Below are positions 17,393 through 26,114 of a stretch of 64,000 bases of DNA, one piece after another. Source of the stretch: AC-69 sp963751665 (GTDB lineage: Bacteria > Actinomycetota > UBA4738 > HRBIN12); assembly GCA_963751665.1 (NCBI GenBank), contig CAVVVF010000004.1, positions 496,001-560,000 of the forward strand, read 5' to 3'. The notes beneath the pieces were generated by a model. It saw only the letters and a program-made list of their open reading frames with translations. It was not told the DNA's origin and searched no databases. Both the position numbers and the translations under genes were made by a program. The stretch's first letter is position 1; the number at the start of each line of letters is the position of its first letter.

Positions 17393-18946
17393 TTGAGCGG
17401 GGAGTCCTTTCTTCCGATACCACAGCCAGACGTGGGGAACGATTCCGGCGCGCGCCAGGAGCTCCAGCTCCTATGGTCGCTGGTCGAGCAGATGCCCGCC
17501 ATCGCCTGGACCACCGACCGGGAGCTTCGGTTCACCTCGTCCGTAGGCGGTGGATTGGCCGGCCTGGGCCTCTCGCCCGGGGAGGTGGTCGGCCGGACGC
17601 TGCAGGAATACCTGGAGTCGGACAATCCCCAGATGGCCGCCATCGCCGCCCACCAGGCCGCTCTGGAGGGACGCTCCACCCGGTACGAGCAGAACTGGCG
17701 GGATCGGCGATACGCGTCGCACGTGGTGCCACTGCGGGACGACGGGGGAAAGGTCGTTGGCGCGGCCGGCGTGTCCCTCGACGTCACCGAGCGGATGTGG
17801 GAGCCCGGGGCGTTGTTCGAAGCGGAAGCCAAGTACCAGGGGCTGGTCGAGACCATCCCCGCGGTCACCTACATCGACCCGCTGGACGAGTGGAGCGACA
17901 GCCTCTACGTGAGCCCGCAGGTCACCGAGCTCCTCGGCTACACGCAGCAGGACTGGCTGACCGACCCGCGGTTCTGGCGGGACCACGTCCACCCCGACGA
18001 CACCGACCGGGTGTGGGACGAATGGGTCCGGTCCCGCGACTCCGGCTCGCCGTACCAGAGCGAGTACCGGATGCTCCATCGCGACGGCCACGTGGTGTGG
18101 GTGAGCGAGCGAGCCGTCATCCTGAAGGACGCCTCCGGCCGCCCGTGGGCCGTGCAGGGCGTGATGGTGGACATCACCGAGCGCAAGCGGGTCGAGGAGG
18201 AGCTCGAGCGGGCATGGCAGCGCGAGCGAGAGGCCGCCGCGCACCTCCGGGACCTGGACGGCATGAAGAACCTCCTGCTGCACGCCGTGGCGCACGATCT
18301 CCGCGGCCCCATCGCCACCGTCCTCGGCTCGGCCATGGTGCTCGAGAACTCGCTGATCGAGCTGGATGAGGACAAGCGCGACCTTATCCGGGGCGTCGCG
18401 GCAGGCGCCCGCAAGCTCAACCGGCTGGTGAACGACCTCCTCGACCTGGAGCGCCTGGAGCGCGGACTGGTCGAGCCTGACCGCCGCCCCACGGACGTGG
18501 GTGAGCTGGCCCGTCGGGTGGTGGCGGAGCTGAAGGTGAAGTTCCACGAGATCCACCTGGAGACGGGGACAGGGATGTCGCTGGTCGATCCGGTCCACGT
18601 GGAGCGCATCATCGAGAACCTGGTGGTGAATTCGGCCCGGCACACACGGAAGGGGACGCCGATCTGGGTCCGCGTGCACCGCGGCGAGGACGGCACGACG
18701 ATCCTGGTGGAGGACGCGGGTCCGGGCGTGCCCCACGACCTCCGGGAGGTCATCTTCGAGCCCTTCCGGCACGGCGGAGATGGCTTGGGGATCGGCCTCT
18801 CGCTCGTCGCCCGGTTCGCCACGGTGCACGGCGGCTGGGCCAGGGTCGGCGACCGGGAGGGCGGGGGCGCCTCGTTCGAGGTCTTCCTGCCGGACGGCCT
18901 CGCCATCGGGGCTGCGACCCCCGACGAGATGGAAGTCGCCACCTGA
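17393..18946 (+). CDS. cytosolic PAS-PAS histidine kinase
   Basis: 517 residues without membrane helices; the start is a TTG at 17393 and is uncertain. Two PAS domains (about 25-140 and 150-275; the second with LYVSPQVTELLGYTQQDW and RMLHRDGHVVWVSERAVIL and a PAC ending DITERKRVEEEL), a short coiled linker, HisKA with the histidine in HAVAHDLRGPIATVLGSA, and HATPase_c with RIIENLVVNSARHT, EDAGPGVPHDLRE and a G-box GDGLGIGLSLVARFA. No regulator gene lies next to it, so it is an orphan kinase. It ends four bases before the stop of the convergent ferric-reductase-like gene. Confidence 0.88.
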   Translation: MSGESFLPIPQPDVGNDSGARQELQLLWSLVEQMPAIAWTTDRELRFTSSVGGGLAGLGLSPGEVVGRTLQEYLESDNPQMAAIAAHQAALEGRSTRYEQNWRDRRYASHVVPLRDDGGKVVGAAGVSLDVTERMWEPGALFEAEAKYQGLVETIPAVTYIDPLDEWSDSLYVSPQVTELLGYTQQDWLTDPRFWRDHVHPDDTDRVWDEWVRSRDSGSPYQSEYRMLHRDGHVVWVSERAVILKDASGRPWAVQGVMVDITERKRVEEELERAWQREREAAAHLRDLDGMKNLLLHAVAHDLRGPIATVLGSAMVLENSLIELDEDKRDLIRGVAAGARKLNRLVNDLLDLERLERGLVEPDRRPTDVGELARRVVAELKVKFHEIHLETGTGMSLVDPVHVERIIENLVVNSARHTRKGTPIWVRVHRGEDGTTILVEDAGPGVPHDLREVIFEPFRHGGDGLGIGLSLVARFATVHGGWARVGDREGGGASFEVFLPDGLAIGAATPDEMEVAT

Positions 18947-18950
18947 CTCT

Positions 18951-19559
18951 CTAGCTGGACAGCGGTTCCCGGGTGACTTGGCCCCCGCCCTGGATGGGAC
19001 GCAAGGCGCGGGCGTGCGCCGGAGGAGGCGTTCGCACCGGCCTGAACCCTGCGGTGAGGCCCCTGAGGACGAGCAGGAAGAAGACGATCACTCCACTGGC
19101 CAGGTAGGTCCCCCACAGCAACGGCCGTGCGGTATCCGACCCCGTGAAGATGCCGTGAACCAGCGCCAGGATGAACGTGGGCACGGCCAGCAAGTGCGTG
19201 CGGCGCCACCATCTCGTTCCGAGCGGCTTGCGCAACCATGACGCGACCATCACGAATACGAGCGCGTACATGGCGACGATCCCGAAGGCCACGGGGACCG
19301 GCCTGAAGGAACCCGAGCCGGGGACGAGGACGTCCTTCGGCCCGAACGGCATGAACCGGTCGAGGAGCAGCCCACCGATGTGAACGGCCAGGAGCACGAG
19401 GGCGGTCGTCGACATGAACTGGTGCACCGTGGTGGCCGACGCCTTGGAGATCCGCTTGCCGAGTGGCGCGGCGGTCGCTGTCAGGCCCCAGGAGACCGAG
19501 AGGAACAGCATCAGGTACGCGCCGATCCCGGCGGCCCGAAGGACGATCCAGGTCGTCAC
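18951..19559 (-). CDS. ferric-reductase-like heme membrane protein
   Basis: 202 residues with a GTG start that overlaps the stop of apbE (GTGA). Five to six hydrophobic helices carry histidines placed as in ferric-reductase-like/MsrQ heme proteins: TTVHQFMSTTALVLLAVHIGG in the second helix region and RTHLLAVPTFILALVHGIFTG later (each quoted pair of histidines could bind heme). The domain moves electrons across the membrane. Coupling to ApbE suggests a flavin-linked electron path. The C-terminus (about 25 residues) is polar and proline-rich. Confidence 0.78.
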   Translation of the reverse strand: MTTWIVLRAAGIGAYLMLFLSVSWGLTATAAPLGKRISKASATTVHQFMSTTALVLLAVHIGGLLLDRFMPFGPKDVLVPGSGSFRPVPVAFGIVAMYALVFVMVASWLRKPLGTRWWRRTHLLAVPTFILALVHGIFTGSDTARPLLWGTYLASGVIVFFLLVLRGLTAGFRPVRTPPPAHARALRPIQGGGQVTREPLSS

Positions 19560-20464
19560 GCTACCGCCTCACCGCGCGGCGCCGGTTCGAGGTTCATCAC
19601 GATGCGGCCGTCGTCCATCACGAGGACCGCGCTCATGTGGTCCTGGGCGACGGGACCCTCGAGCAGCGCCCACTTCGCTCGAACCTCGGCCTCCGCGCAG
19701 GTCTCGGCCCACACCGTCGCCTGTACGACGCCGGTGGATGCGGGTCTCCCGGACCGGGGGTCGATCAGATGGTGGAGGCCGAGCCCCCAGGACCGGACCC
19801 TCACCGAAGAGGTGGCGAGGGCGCCTCCGGTGAGCCGCACCCGGAGCATCTCGTGGGTCCGATCGTCCGGGTCCTCGAGGGCCACGTCGAACCCGCTGGG
19901 CGGACCGTACCCGACCGCGCGGAGATCGCCCCCGGCGTTGACGATGGCCCACGGGAGGCCCTGGCCCGCCGCCGCGTGGGCGGCGAGGTCGACGGTCCAT
20001 CCCTTGGCCACCCCTCCGAAGTCGAGGCCCACCCCGTCCGGCATGTGCAGCAGGTCGTCCTGGAGATCGATGTCGCGCCACCGGTGGCAGGGCTCGGGGG
20101 GATGAAGGGCTCCTCGAGCTCCCGCGATGAGCTCATCGAAGTCGCGGTCGTAGCCGGCGGCGACGAGCGCCGGAAGCACCGTGGGATCGAACAGGCCGCC
20201 CGTTCGTGCCGCGGCCTCCAGCGAGTGGCGGAGGAGGGCGGCGAACCCTGGTGAGACCCTGGTCCATCGCCCTGCCCGAGCGTTGACCTGGGAGAGCTCC
20301 GAGTCGGGCCGGAACCGGGAGAACCGCATCTCCTCGCGTGCGAACACCGCCTCGACGGCTCGCGCGGCCCTGTTGAATTGCAGGGCCCTGGTCAGACCGG
20401 CGATGAGGGTCACCTCGGTGCCCATCGCCCGGAAGCGGTGACGCAACGCGTCGTCGGAATTCAC
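19556..20464 (-). CDS. apbE: FAD:protein FMN transferase (ApbE)
   Basis: 302 residues, GTG start overlapping the stop of the gene before it. ApbE features: the FAD-binding segment GLDFGGVAKGWTVDLAA, PWAIVNAGGDLRAVG, and the metal/catalytic region HLIDPRSGRPAS. ApbE attaches FMN through a phosphodiester bond to a threonine or serine of target proteins, usually extracytoplasmic FMN-binding domains. I see no lipobox or clear signal peptide in this copy. No protein with the usual flavinylation motif is obvious in the operon, so its target is open; the two small proteins upstream are candidates only by position. Confidence 0.9.
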   Translation of the reverse strand: MNSDDALRHRFRAMGTEVTLIAGLTRALQFNRAARAVEAVFAREEMRFSRFRPDSELSQVNARAGRWTRVSPGFAALLRHSLEAAARTGGLFDPTVLPALVAAGYDRDFDELIAGARGALHPPEPCHRWRDIDLQDDLLHMPDGVGLDFGGVAKGWTVDLAAHAAAGQGLPWAIVNAGGDLRAVGYGPPSGFDVALEDPDDRTHEMLRVRLTGGALATSSVRVRSWGLGLHHLIDPRSGRPASTGVVQATVWAETCAEAEVRAKWALLEGPVAQDHMSAVLVMDDGRIVMNLEPAPRGEAVA

Positions 20465-20763
20465 GGCGGCGCCGTCCCACCGCTCGTGGTCACCGGGGCC
20501 GATGAGTACCCGGCGCCCCCGCCGACAGTCACGTATCGGATCGGCTGCGGCTTCGGCGCGTCACGGATGATCACCCGGCGTGTGATCTTGCGGATGATGA
20601 TCACCGGGCGAGCCGCCTGCCCGGCCGCGTCGCTGGCCGGGGGCCGGGGCGAGAGCCCCAGGACGGCCCAAGGTGAGAAGAACGCCAACGCCCCCGCCAG
20701 CCAGGCCCATGCCCGGAGGGCCCGCTTCGAAAGACGCCGCGGCTTGGTGGCTCGATCAGTCAT
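20461..20763 (-). CDS. small single-pass membrane protein with a basic strand motif
   Basis: 100 residues from the ATG at 20763, which overlaps the end of the previous gene by eight bases. A basic N-terminus (KPRRLSKRALRAW) is followed by one hydrophobic helix (AWLAGALAFFSPWAVLGL) and an exported-looking tail with alternating basic and branched residues (RPVIIIRKITRRVIIRDAPK). A similar motif is present in the protein before it (KPIVRTERRTVTIHKKAKA), so both may share a short beta-strand element. No family recognised. The stop overlaps the GTG of apbE. Confidence 0.6.
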   Translation of the reverse strand: MTDRATKPRRLSKRALRAWAWLAGALAFFSPWAVLGLSPRPPASDAAGQAARPVIIIRKITRRVIIRDAPKPQPIRYVTVGGGAGYSSAPVTTSGGTAPP

Positions 20764-21082
20764 CCCCGCCGCCACCGATGCCATCCCCCTCGAAGCCGGC
20801 GCTCTGTGCCTCGAATCGATCGTCCTCGAAGGAGCCAACCGACATGGTGGCCGACTGGGAACTCGGCACCCGAACGATGGTCCGGGACCCCGGGGTGGCC
20901 TTCGCCTTCTTGTGGATGGTGACCGTCCGCCTCTCCGTCCGAACGATCGGCTTCACGTGGTGGGTGATGGGTGAGGCGGCCGTCACGCTCCCTCCGTCCA
21001 GCGTCAGCGAAACCGCCGCGACACCTGCCAGCAGGGCCAGGACCAATCCCGAGGCGATCACCATGGCAGACTTCCTGTTCAT
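20756..21082 (-). CDS. small exported or membrane-anchored protein
   Basis: 108 residues from the ATG at 21082, chosen for its ribosome site (GAAGGAGATCCGCG). An N-terminal hydrophobic segment (AMVIASGLVLALLAGVAAVS) is a signal peptide or anchor. The rest carries a basic strand motif (KPIVRTERRTVTIHKK) and a glycine/aspartate-rich acidic end (GDGIGGGGDD). It is the first gene of a four-gene operon with a small membrane protein, apbE and a ferric-reductase-like protein. It could be the flavin-carrying or redox partner of that system, but it has no clear DxxTGAT-type flavinylation motif. Confidence 0.6.
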   Translation of the reverse strand: MNRKSAMVIASGLVLALLAGVAAVSLTLDGGSVTAASPITHHVKPIVRTERRTVTIHKKAKATPGSRTIVRVPSSQSATMSVGSFEDDRFEAQSAGFEGDGIGGGGDD

Positions 21083-21205
21083 CGCGGATCTCCTTCCATC
21101 GGTCTGATTCACACCCTAGGGAGGGGCACGTGAGCCGGAACCCCAACGAGCGGTTAAGGGACGGGTAATTCGAAAGTCTTAGGCCGTCCGCTCTGCGGGT
21201 AGGCC

Positions 21206-21940
21206 CTATGTGAGGTCGGCGGTCAGGATCGGCTGCGTCGTCGGGGCGGACGGACAACTCGGTGACTCGACCGTGACCGCCATCTGCTGTGAGGTCTCGA
21301 GGTTCGCATCGAGGTACGTGAGCGAGGCCCCGCCGGGCTCCGGCCGGAAGCACGCGCCGCGGACCGGCGTCCCGTCCTGGAACATCCAGACCTCGTAGAC
21401 CCGGTCGGACGGCGGCGCCTGGAGGTTCGAACCGAACACGTACGCGCCGGTCCGGCCGGGCCGGTAGGCCACCGCGAGGTTCCCCGTCGCTCCCTGGAAC
21501 GTCACCACCCTGGCGTTCGCGAAGTCGAAGGATGGACCGCCCCCCGCGATGAGGTCTCGGGCCACCCATCCCCCAAAGAACAGGGCGACGGCCGCGGCCG
21601 CCGCGACGAGTGGACTGAAGATGCCGAACGGGCGCATCCGTCCCAGCCCGGCGACCACGCGGCCCCCACGGACCCTGCGGAGAGGCACGGCCTCGCCCCG
21701 CATCCGGGCCAACTCCACGGTCTCGTCCTCCAGCTCCTGACGGATCGGGACGGGCTCCAGGGCGAACGCAAGGCGACCCGCGACCTCGCGGTACACGGCT
21801 TGCAGCCGGCGACACTCCGCGCAGTCCGGGCCGTGCTCGGCCATCTCTCGATACAGGGCCTCTCGGTCCCGGTCGTCCAGGCCGCCCAGGACCTCGACGC
21901 TGAGCAGTTCCTCGATGGCTGAGTGGTCGCGCGTCATCAT
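21206..21940 (-). CDS. anti-sigma factor (RskA-like)
   Basis: 244 residues overlapping the sigma-factor gene by four bases. An N-terminal zinc-finger-like anti-sigma domain (about 1-75) contains HGPDCAECRRL, then a charged linker, one membrane helix (FGIFSPLVAAAAAVALFFGG) and an extracytoplasmic RskA domain (about 130-244; RVYEVWMFQDGTPVRGACF, TVESPSCPSAPTTQP). Such proteins hold their ECF sigma factor at the membrane until the outer domain receives a signal, often redox. It stands directly before the ApbE/ferric-reductase operon (124 bases), which may be its regulon. Confidence 0.88.
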   Translation of the reverse strand: MMTRDHSAIEELLSVEVLGGLDDRDREALYREMAEHGPDCAECRRLQAVYREVAGRLAFALEPVPIRQELEDETVELARMRGEAVPLRRVRGGRVVAGLGRMRPFGIFSPLVAAAAAVALFFGGWVARDLIAGGGPSFDFANARVVTFQGATGNLAVAYRPGRTGAYVFGSNLQAPPSDRVYEVWMFQDGTPVRGACFRPEPGGASLTYLDANLETSQQMAVTVESPSCPSAPTTQPILTADLT

Positions 21941-22575
21941 CGTTCGATCCCCGAAAGGGCCGTCCGGAGCTTGCGCATCCCGAGCAGCGTCCGTGACTTC
22001 ACCGTGCCGAGCGGGAGGGACAGTCGCTCGGCGACCCGGGTCTGCGAGAGTCCATCGAAGTACATCAGCTCGATGACCTCGCGTTGCTCGGGCGGCAGGT
22101 CCTCCAGCGCGGCGCGGACCGCCTTGCGCTCGTCCGGGAGCCCGATCTCATCGATGACTTTCTCCGCGGGATCATCCAGGATGACGACAGTCTCGTCCGG
22201 TCCGGCGTTCTCGGCCCGGCGCCGTTGCGTCTCCTCCCGGCGGACCAGGTCGACCGCCCGATTGTGTACGGTCGCCATCAGCCAGGCCTTGACCGAGCCC
22301 CGCATCTCCTCGTAGGCGGAGGGATTGCGCCACAGCGCCAGGAACCCTTCCTGGACGGCCTCCTCCGCCAGGTAGGGCTGGCCCACCACCCGCCGGGCCA
22401 CCGCCATGGCGCTCGGCGCATACCGGCGGAAGAGTTCCCGGAAGGCCTCTTCGTTTCCGCGACCGATCGCGCGGACCAGCTCGCGGTCCCGGGCTTCCGT
22501 CAGGTCAACCGCGGCCACGCCGTCTCCCCGGTCCTGCTCCGCGAACCGTTCCTCGAACAGCAGCGCGCTCCCCAT
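21937..22575 (-). CDS. ECF-type RNA polymerase sigma factor (SigK-like)
   Basis: 212 residues: sigma-70 region 2 (LFRRYAPSAMAVARRVVGQP, EAVQEGFLALWRNPSAYEE, SVKAWLMATVHNRAVDLVRR) and region 4 (LEDLPPEQREVIELMYFDGL, QTRVAERLSLPLGTVKSRT). It overlaps the anti-sigma gene as ATGA, the usual arrangement of an ECF pair. The closest actinobacterial relatives in my reading are the SigK/RskA and SigL/RslA groups. The upstream 124 bases (22576-22699) hold its promoter, but I cannot name a motif there. Confidence 0.9.
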   Translation of the reverse strand: MGSALLFEERFAEQDRGDGVAAVDLTEARDRELVRAIGRGNEEAFRELFRRYAPSAMAVARRVVGQPYLAEEAVQEGFLALWRNPSAYEEMRGSVKAWLMATVHNRAVDLVRREETQRRRAENAGPDETVVILDDPAEKVIDEIGLPDERKAVRAALEDLPPEQREVIELMYFDGLSQTRVAERLSLPLGTVKSRTLLGMRKLRTALSGIER

Positions 22576-22699
22576 GGCTCCCGAAGGATTCGTGCTGGAG
22601 GCGTGCTCGGATCAATGCTCGAGACATCATGTCGAACGCCATGCGTCGACGATCCTGCGACATCGGCCATCAGCCTATTGGTGTCGAGACTCCACAGGA

Positions 22700-24641
22700 C
22701 TAGCCGACCGCCTGTCCGATGGCGTCCAGGGCCGAGGGGTTCTCCAGGCTGGACAGGTCGCCGGGGTCCTCGCCGGCAACGATGGCCCGGATGGCCCTGC
22801 GGACGATCTTGGCCGAGCGGGTCTTCGGGAGCTCCGGGACGAACACGATCCGTGACGGCTTGAACGCCTTCCCCAGGTGCTCCGCGACCAGCGTGGAGAG
22901 CTCGCCGGCCAGCCCGTCTCCGGCCACGGCACCGGGCTTCGTCACCACGAAGCACCAGATGGCCTCGCCCTTGACCTCGTCTGGGATGCCCACCGCGGCC
23001 GACTCGGCAACCGCTGGATGGAGCGTCAGGATGCTCTCCACCTCGGCCGGGCCCAGGCGCTTGCCGGCCACGTTCATCGTGTCGTCCGACCGGCCGTGAA
23101 GGAACCAGAACCCGTCCTCGTCAATCGATGCCCAGTCGCCGTGCCACCACACGCCCGGCCACCGCCGCCAGTAGGTGTCGAGGTAGCGCTCCGGATCGCC
23201 CCACACGCCGCGGGTCATGGCCGGCCAGGGCTGCTTGCACACCAGCTCGCCGACCTCGCCCCGCGCCACGGGCTTCCCGTCCGGACCGAAGACGTCGACG
23301 TCCATGCCCAGGGCAGGGCCCCTGAGCGTGCACGGCTTGAGCTCGCAGATGGGGAGCGGCGACAGGAAGCACGCCCCGATCTCGGTCCCGCCCGAGAGGT
23401 TGATGATCGGCAGCTTGCCGCCGCCCACCGTCTCGAAGAACCACCGGTAGGGCTCGGGGTTCCAGGGCTCGCCGGTCGACGCCAGGATCCGGAGCGAGGA
23501 CAGGTCGTGCTTGCGCACCTCGTCGTCGCCCGCGGGGATCAGCGCCCGGATCAAGCGTGGGGGAGACACCGAGCGTCGTGATGCGGTGTCGCTCCACCAT
23601 GTCCCAGATGCGATCCGGGCCGGGGTGGTTCGGCGCGCCGTCGTACAGGAAGACCGTGGCGCCCAGGGCCGTGGCCCCCACGATCTCCCAGGGCCCCATG
23701 ATCCAGCCCAGGTCGCTGACCCAGAACAGGACCTCGTCCTGGTGCAGGTCGACCTGGTAGGCCACCTCCTCGGCGATCTTGACCAGGAACCCGCCGTGGA
23801 CGTGGACGGCGCCCTTCGGTCGGCCCGTCGTGCCGCTGGTGTAGGCGATGAACAGCGGGTGCTCGGGGTCCAGGGCGCGCGTGTCGAAGGAGGCCGAGTG
23901 CGCGGCGAGGAGCTCGTCCCACCGGACGTCGCGACCGTCGGTCCAGGGCACGTCCGTCCCGTTCCAGCCGCGACCAGACGATCAGCCGCTGCACCGACGA
24001 GGCGTCCGCGACCGCCCGGTCGGCCACCTCCTTCATGGGGACGGTCTTCCCTCGCCGCGGGAAGCCGTCGGCGGTGATCAGCAGCTTTGCGCCGCGCGTC
24101 GCGCAGGCGTTGGGCCACCGCATCGGCCCCGAACCCGGAGAAGATGGGCAGCCAGATCGCCCCGAGCTTCGCGCACGCCATCACCGCCACGACGGCCTCC
24201 GGCGACATCGGGAGGAAGATGCCGACCGCGTCGCCCTCGGCGATCCCCAGCGAGGCCAGGCCGTTCGCCAGTCGATCGGAAAGCTCGCGGAGCTCGCGGT
24301 AGGTGACCCGGCGGACGTCGCCCTCCTCGCCCTCCCAGATGACCGCCACGGCCTCGGGGGTCCGCTCGGCCCACCGGTCGACGCAGTTGTGCGCCAGGTT
24401 CACCGTTCCGCCCCCGAACCAGGTGGCCCACTCGACGCCGCGGGAGGTGTCGACGACCCGGTCGTAGGGCTCGAAGAACTCGATGCCGAGGTCCTTCACG
24501 GCCGCGTCCCAGAACCAGGCGATGTCGCCGCACGGACCTCGCGACCAGGTCCTCGTAGGTGGAGATCCCGTGGGTACGCATGAATCGCGTGACGTTGGCC
24601 CGGTCCAGGTACTCCTCGCTGGGCCTCCACACGATCGCCAT
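22700..24641 (-). CDS. AMP-forming acyl-CoA synthetase (acetyl/propionyl type), four frameshifts
   Basis: Start at the ATG at 24641 (MAIVWRPSEEYLDRANVTRF). The reading frame changes near 24535, 24095, 23960 and 23560, and the joined protein of about 646 residues is a complete adenylate-forming enzyme: the ATP loop YTSGTTGRPKGAVHVHGG, NLSGGTEIGACF, the hinge region HGDWASIDEDGFWFLHGRSDD, NVAGKRLGPAEVES and the catalytic lysine segment KTRSAKIVRR near the end. It activates a short carboxylic acid with ATP and CoA; residue-level substrate choice cannot be read. Such enzymes are classic targets of the PatZ-like acetyltransferase encoded at 14589-17310. The breaks are probably sequence errors. Confidence 0.8.
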
Positions 24642-24673
24642 GAGCCCCGCCCCTGCCTGAACGGACACCTGGG

Positions 24674-24679
24674 TACTCT
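24674..24679 (+). promoter_or_regulatory. -10 element TACTCT of the LCP gene
   Basis: TACTCT ends 11 bases before the ATG at 24691, giving a leader of only a few bases. It lies in the 49-base divergent gap with the acyl-CoA synthetase gene. Confidence 0.4.
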
Positions 24680-24690
24680 TTCGAAAGGTT

Positions 24691-26106
24691 ATGTCCGACG
24701 ACGACGCCCTGCAGCGCAAGCCTGCCGGCCATCCCCACGTGCGCCGGGCTTTCCTGGCGGGGGCCGCGGCCCTGTCGCTCCTGGTCACGGTCCTGGCCGG
24801 AGGGGCCATGGGCTTCTACTACTGGACCCAGCATCAGATCCGGTACATCCCCGACGTGTCGGCTCCGGGCGCCTCGCCCGGAGCGAACCAGGACATCGGT
24901 GGCCCCTGCCTCCGGCACGCCTGCAACTACCTGCTGCTCGGGAGCGACAGCCGGGCCGGGCTGACCGAGGAGGAACAGCAGGTCTTCGGGTCCGACCAGC
25001 ACATCGGCGGGGTGTTCCGCTCCGACACGATCATCGTCGTGCACGTCGAGCCAGGTGAGAAGAAGGCCGTCTTCCTGTCCTTCCCCCGGGACCTGTGGGT
25101 GGACATCCCGGGCCACGGCTCCAACAGGATCAACGCTGCGTTCGAGGGTGGGATCGAGGGGGGCGGCGCGCAGCTCGTGGCCCGCACGATCACGTCGATC
25201 ACGGGGCTGCGGATCAACCACTCGCTCTACGTCGACCTGGCCGGCTTCCAGTCCGTCGTCGACGCGCTGGGTGGGGTCGACATGTGCGTCCCGTATCCGA
25301 TGCAGGACCCGCTCACCCAGCTCGACATCCAGGCCGGCTGCCAGCATTTCGACGGCAGGACCGCCCTGGCGTACGTGCGGACCCGGCACCAGCCGTGCGA
25401 CCTCATCCCCGACTTCGCCCGGATCAGCCGGCAGCAGCAGTTCCTCCGGGCGGTGATGGCCAAGATGCTGTCGCCGAGCGAGCTCATCCACCTCCCGTCG
25501 CTCGTCCCCTCGGTGCTGAAGAGCGTCCGGGTGGACCGGGGACTGAACCCGGCGGAGCTCGCGTACCTCGCCGGCCAGCTGAACGGGGTGAACGCCGGCA
25601 ACGTGGACTTCCGGGTGGTGCCGAGCACGCCCGCCGGCATCACCGTGAACGGGCAGTACCTGTCGATCGTCCGGGCGGTCGAGCCCCAGGCGAACGATCT
25701 TTTCAGCCGGCTCCGCGACGGGCAGCCCCTCGGCGACCTCGGTCTGACCCAGGAGCAGACCCCGCCCTCGCCGGCCGTCATCAAGGTCGGCGTGTACGAC
25801 CGGAGATCGGCCGGGATGGCCCCCAACGTCTACACGACGCTCACCGAGGGTGGGTTCGACACCTCGCTCCCGGTCCAGGACATCGCAGCGCTCGGCGCCT
25901 CGCCGGTGAAGGGCTCGGCGATCCTGTACGACCCGAGAAGGCCCGACGGGCGGGCAATGGCCGATGTCGTGCAGGGGTACCTGTCGAACCTGCAGGAGGT
26001 GCCGGTGCCGAGGGGCGTGCTGCGTGGCGTGAGCGTGGCGGTCGTCATCGGATCGAACTACCGTTTGCCACCCCCCAGCACGTCCGGCCCCGTGAACTGC
26101 TCGTGA
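24691..26106 (+). CDS. LytR-CpsA-Psr (LCP) family glycopolymer ligase
   Basis: 471 residues: a cytoplasmic tail, one membrane helix (about 27-50, ALSLLVTVLAGGAMGFYYW), the LCP domain (about 85-280) with LLLGSDSRAG, the arginine/aspartate-bearing FLSFPRDLWVDIPGHG and RTALAYVRTRHQ, and a LytR C-terminal domain (about 370-465, IKVGVYDRRSAGMAPNVYTT). LCP enzymes transfer lipid-linked polymers to peptidoglycan outside the membrane. As first gene of the polysaccharide locus it is the likely last-step ligase for the polymer made by the genes that follow. The stop overlaps a GTG of the next frame. Confidence 0.9.
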   Translation: MSDDDALQRKPAGHPHVRRAFLAGAAALSLLVTVLAGGAMGFYYWTQHQIRYIPDVSAPGASPGANQDIGGPCLRHACNYLLLGSDSRAGLTEEEQQVFGSDQHIGGVFRSDTIIVVHVEPGEKKAVFLSFPRDLWVDIPGHGSNRINAAFEGGIEGGGAQLVARTITSITGLRINHSLYVDLAGFQSVVDALGGVDMCVPYPMQDPLTQLDIQAGCQHFDGRTALAYVRTRHQPCDLIPDFARISRQQQFLRAVMAKMLSPSELIHLPSLVPSVLKSVRVDRGLNPAELAYLAGQLNGVNAGNVDFRVVPSTPAGITVNGQYLSIVRAVEPQANDLFSRLRDGQPLGDLGLTQEQTPPSPAVIKVGVYDRRSAGMAPNVYTTLTEGGFDTSLPVQDIAALGASPVKGSAILYDPRRPDGRAMADVVQGYLSNLQEVPVPRGVLRGVSVAVVIGSNYRLPPPSTSGPVNCS

Positions 26107-26114
26107 GGGAGCGC

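Noticed and set aside
20569..20585. ATCAC-N5-GTGTGAT sequence resembling the whiB/DUF3499 palindrome
   Set aside because: It lies inside the coding region of the small membrane protein, and its spacing and one arm differ; probably chance.
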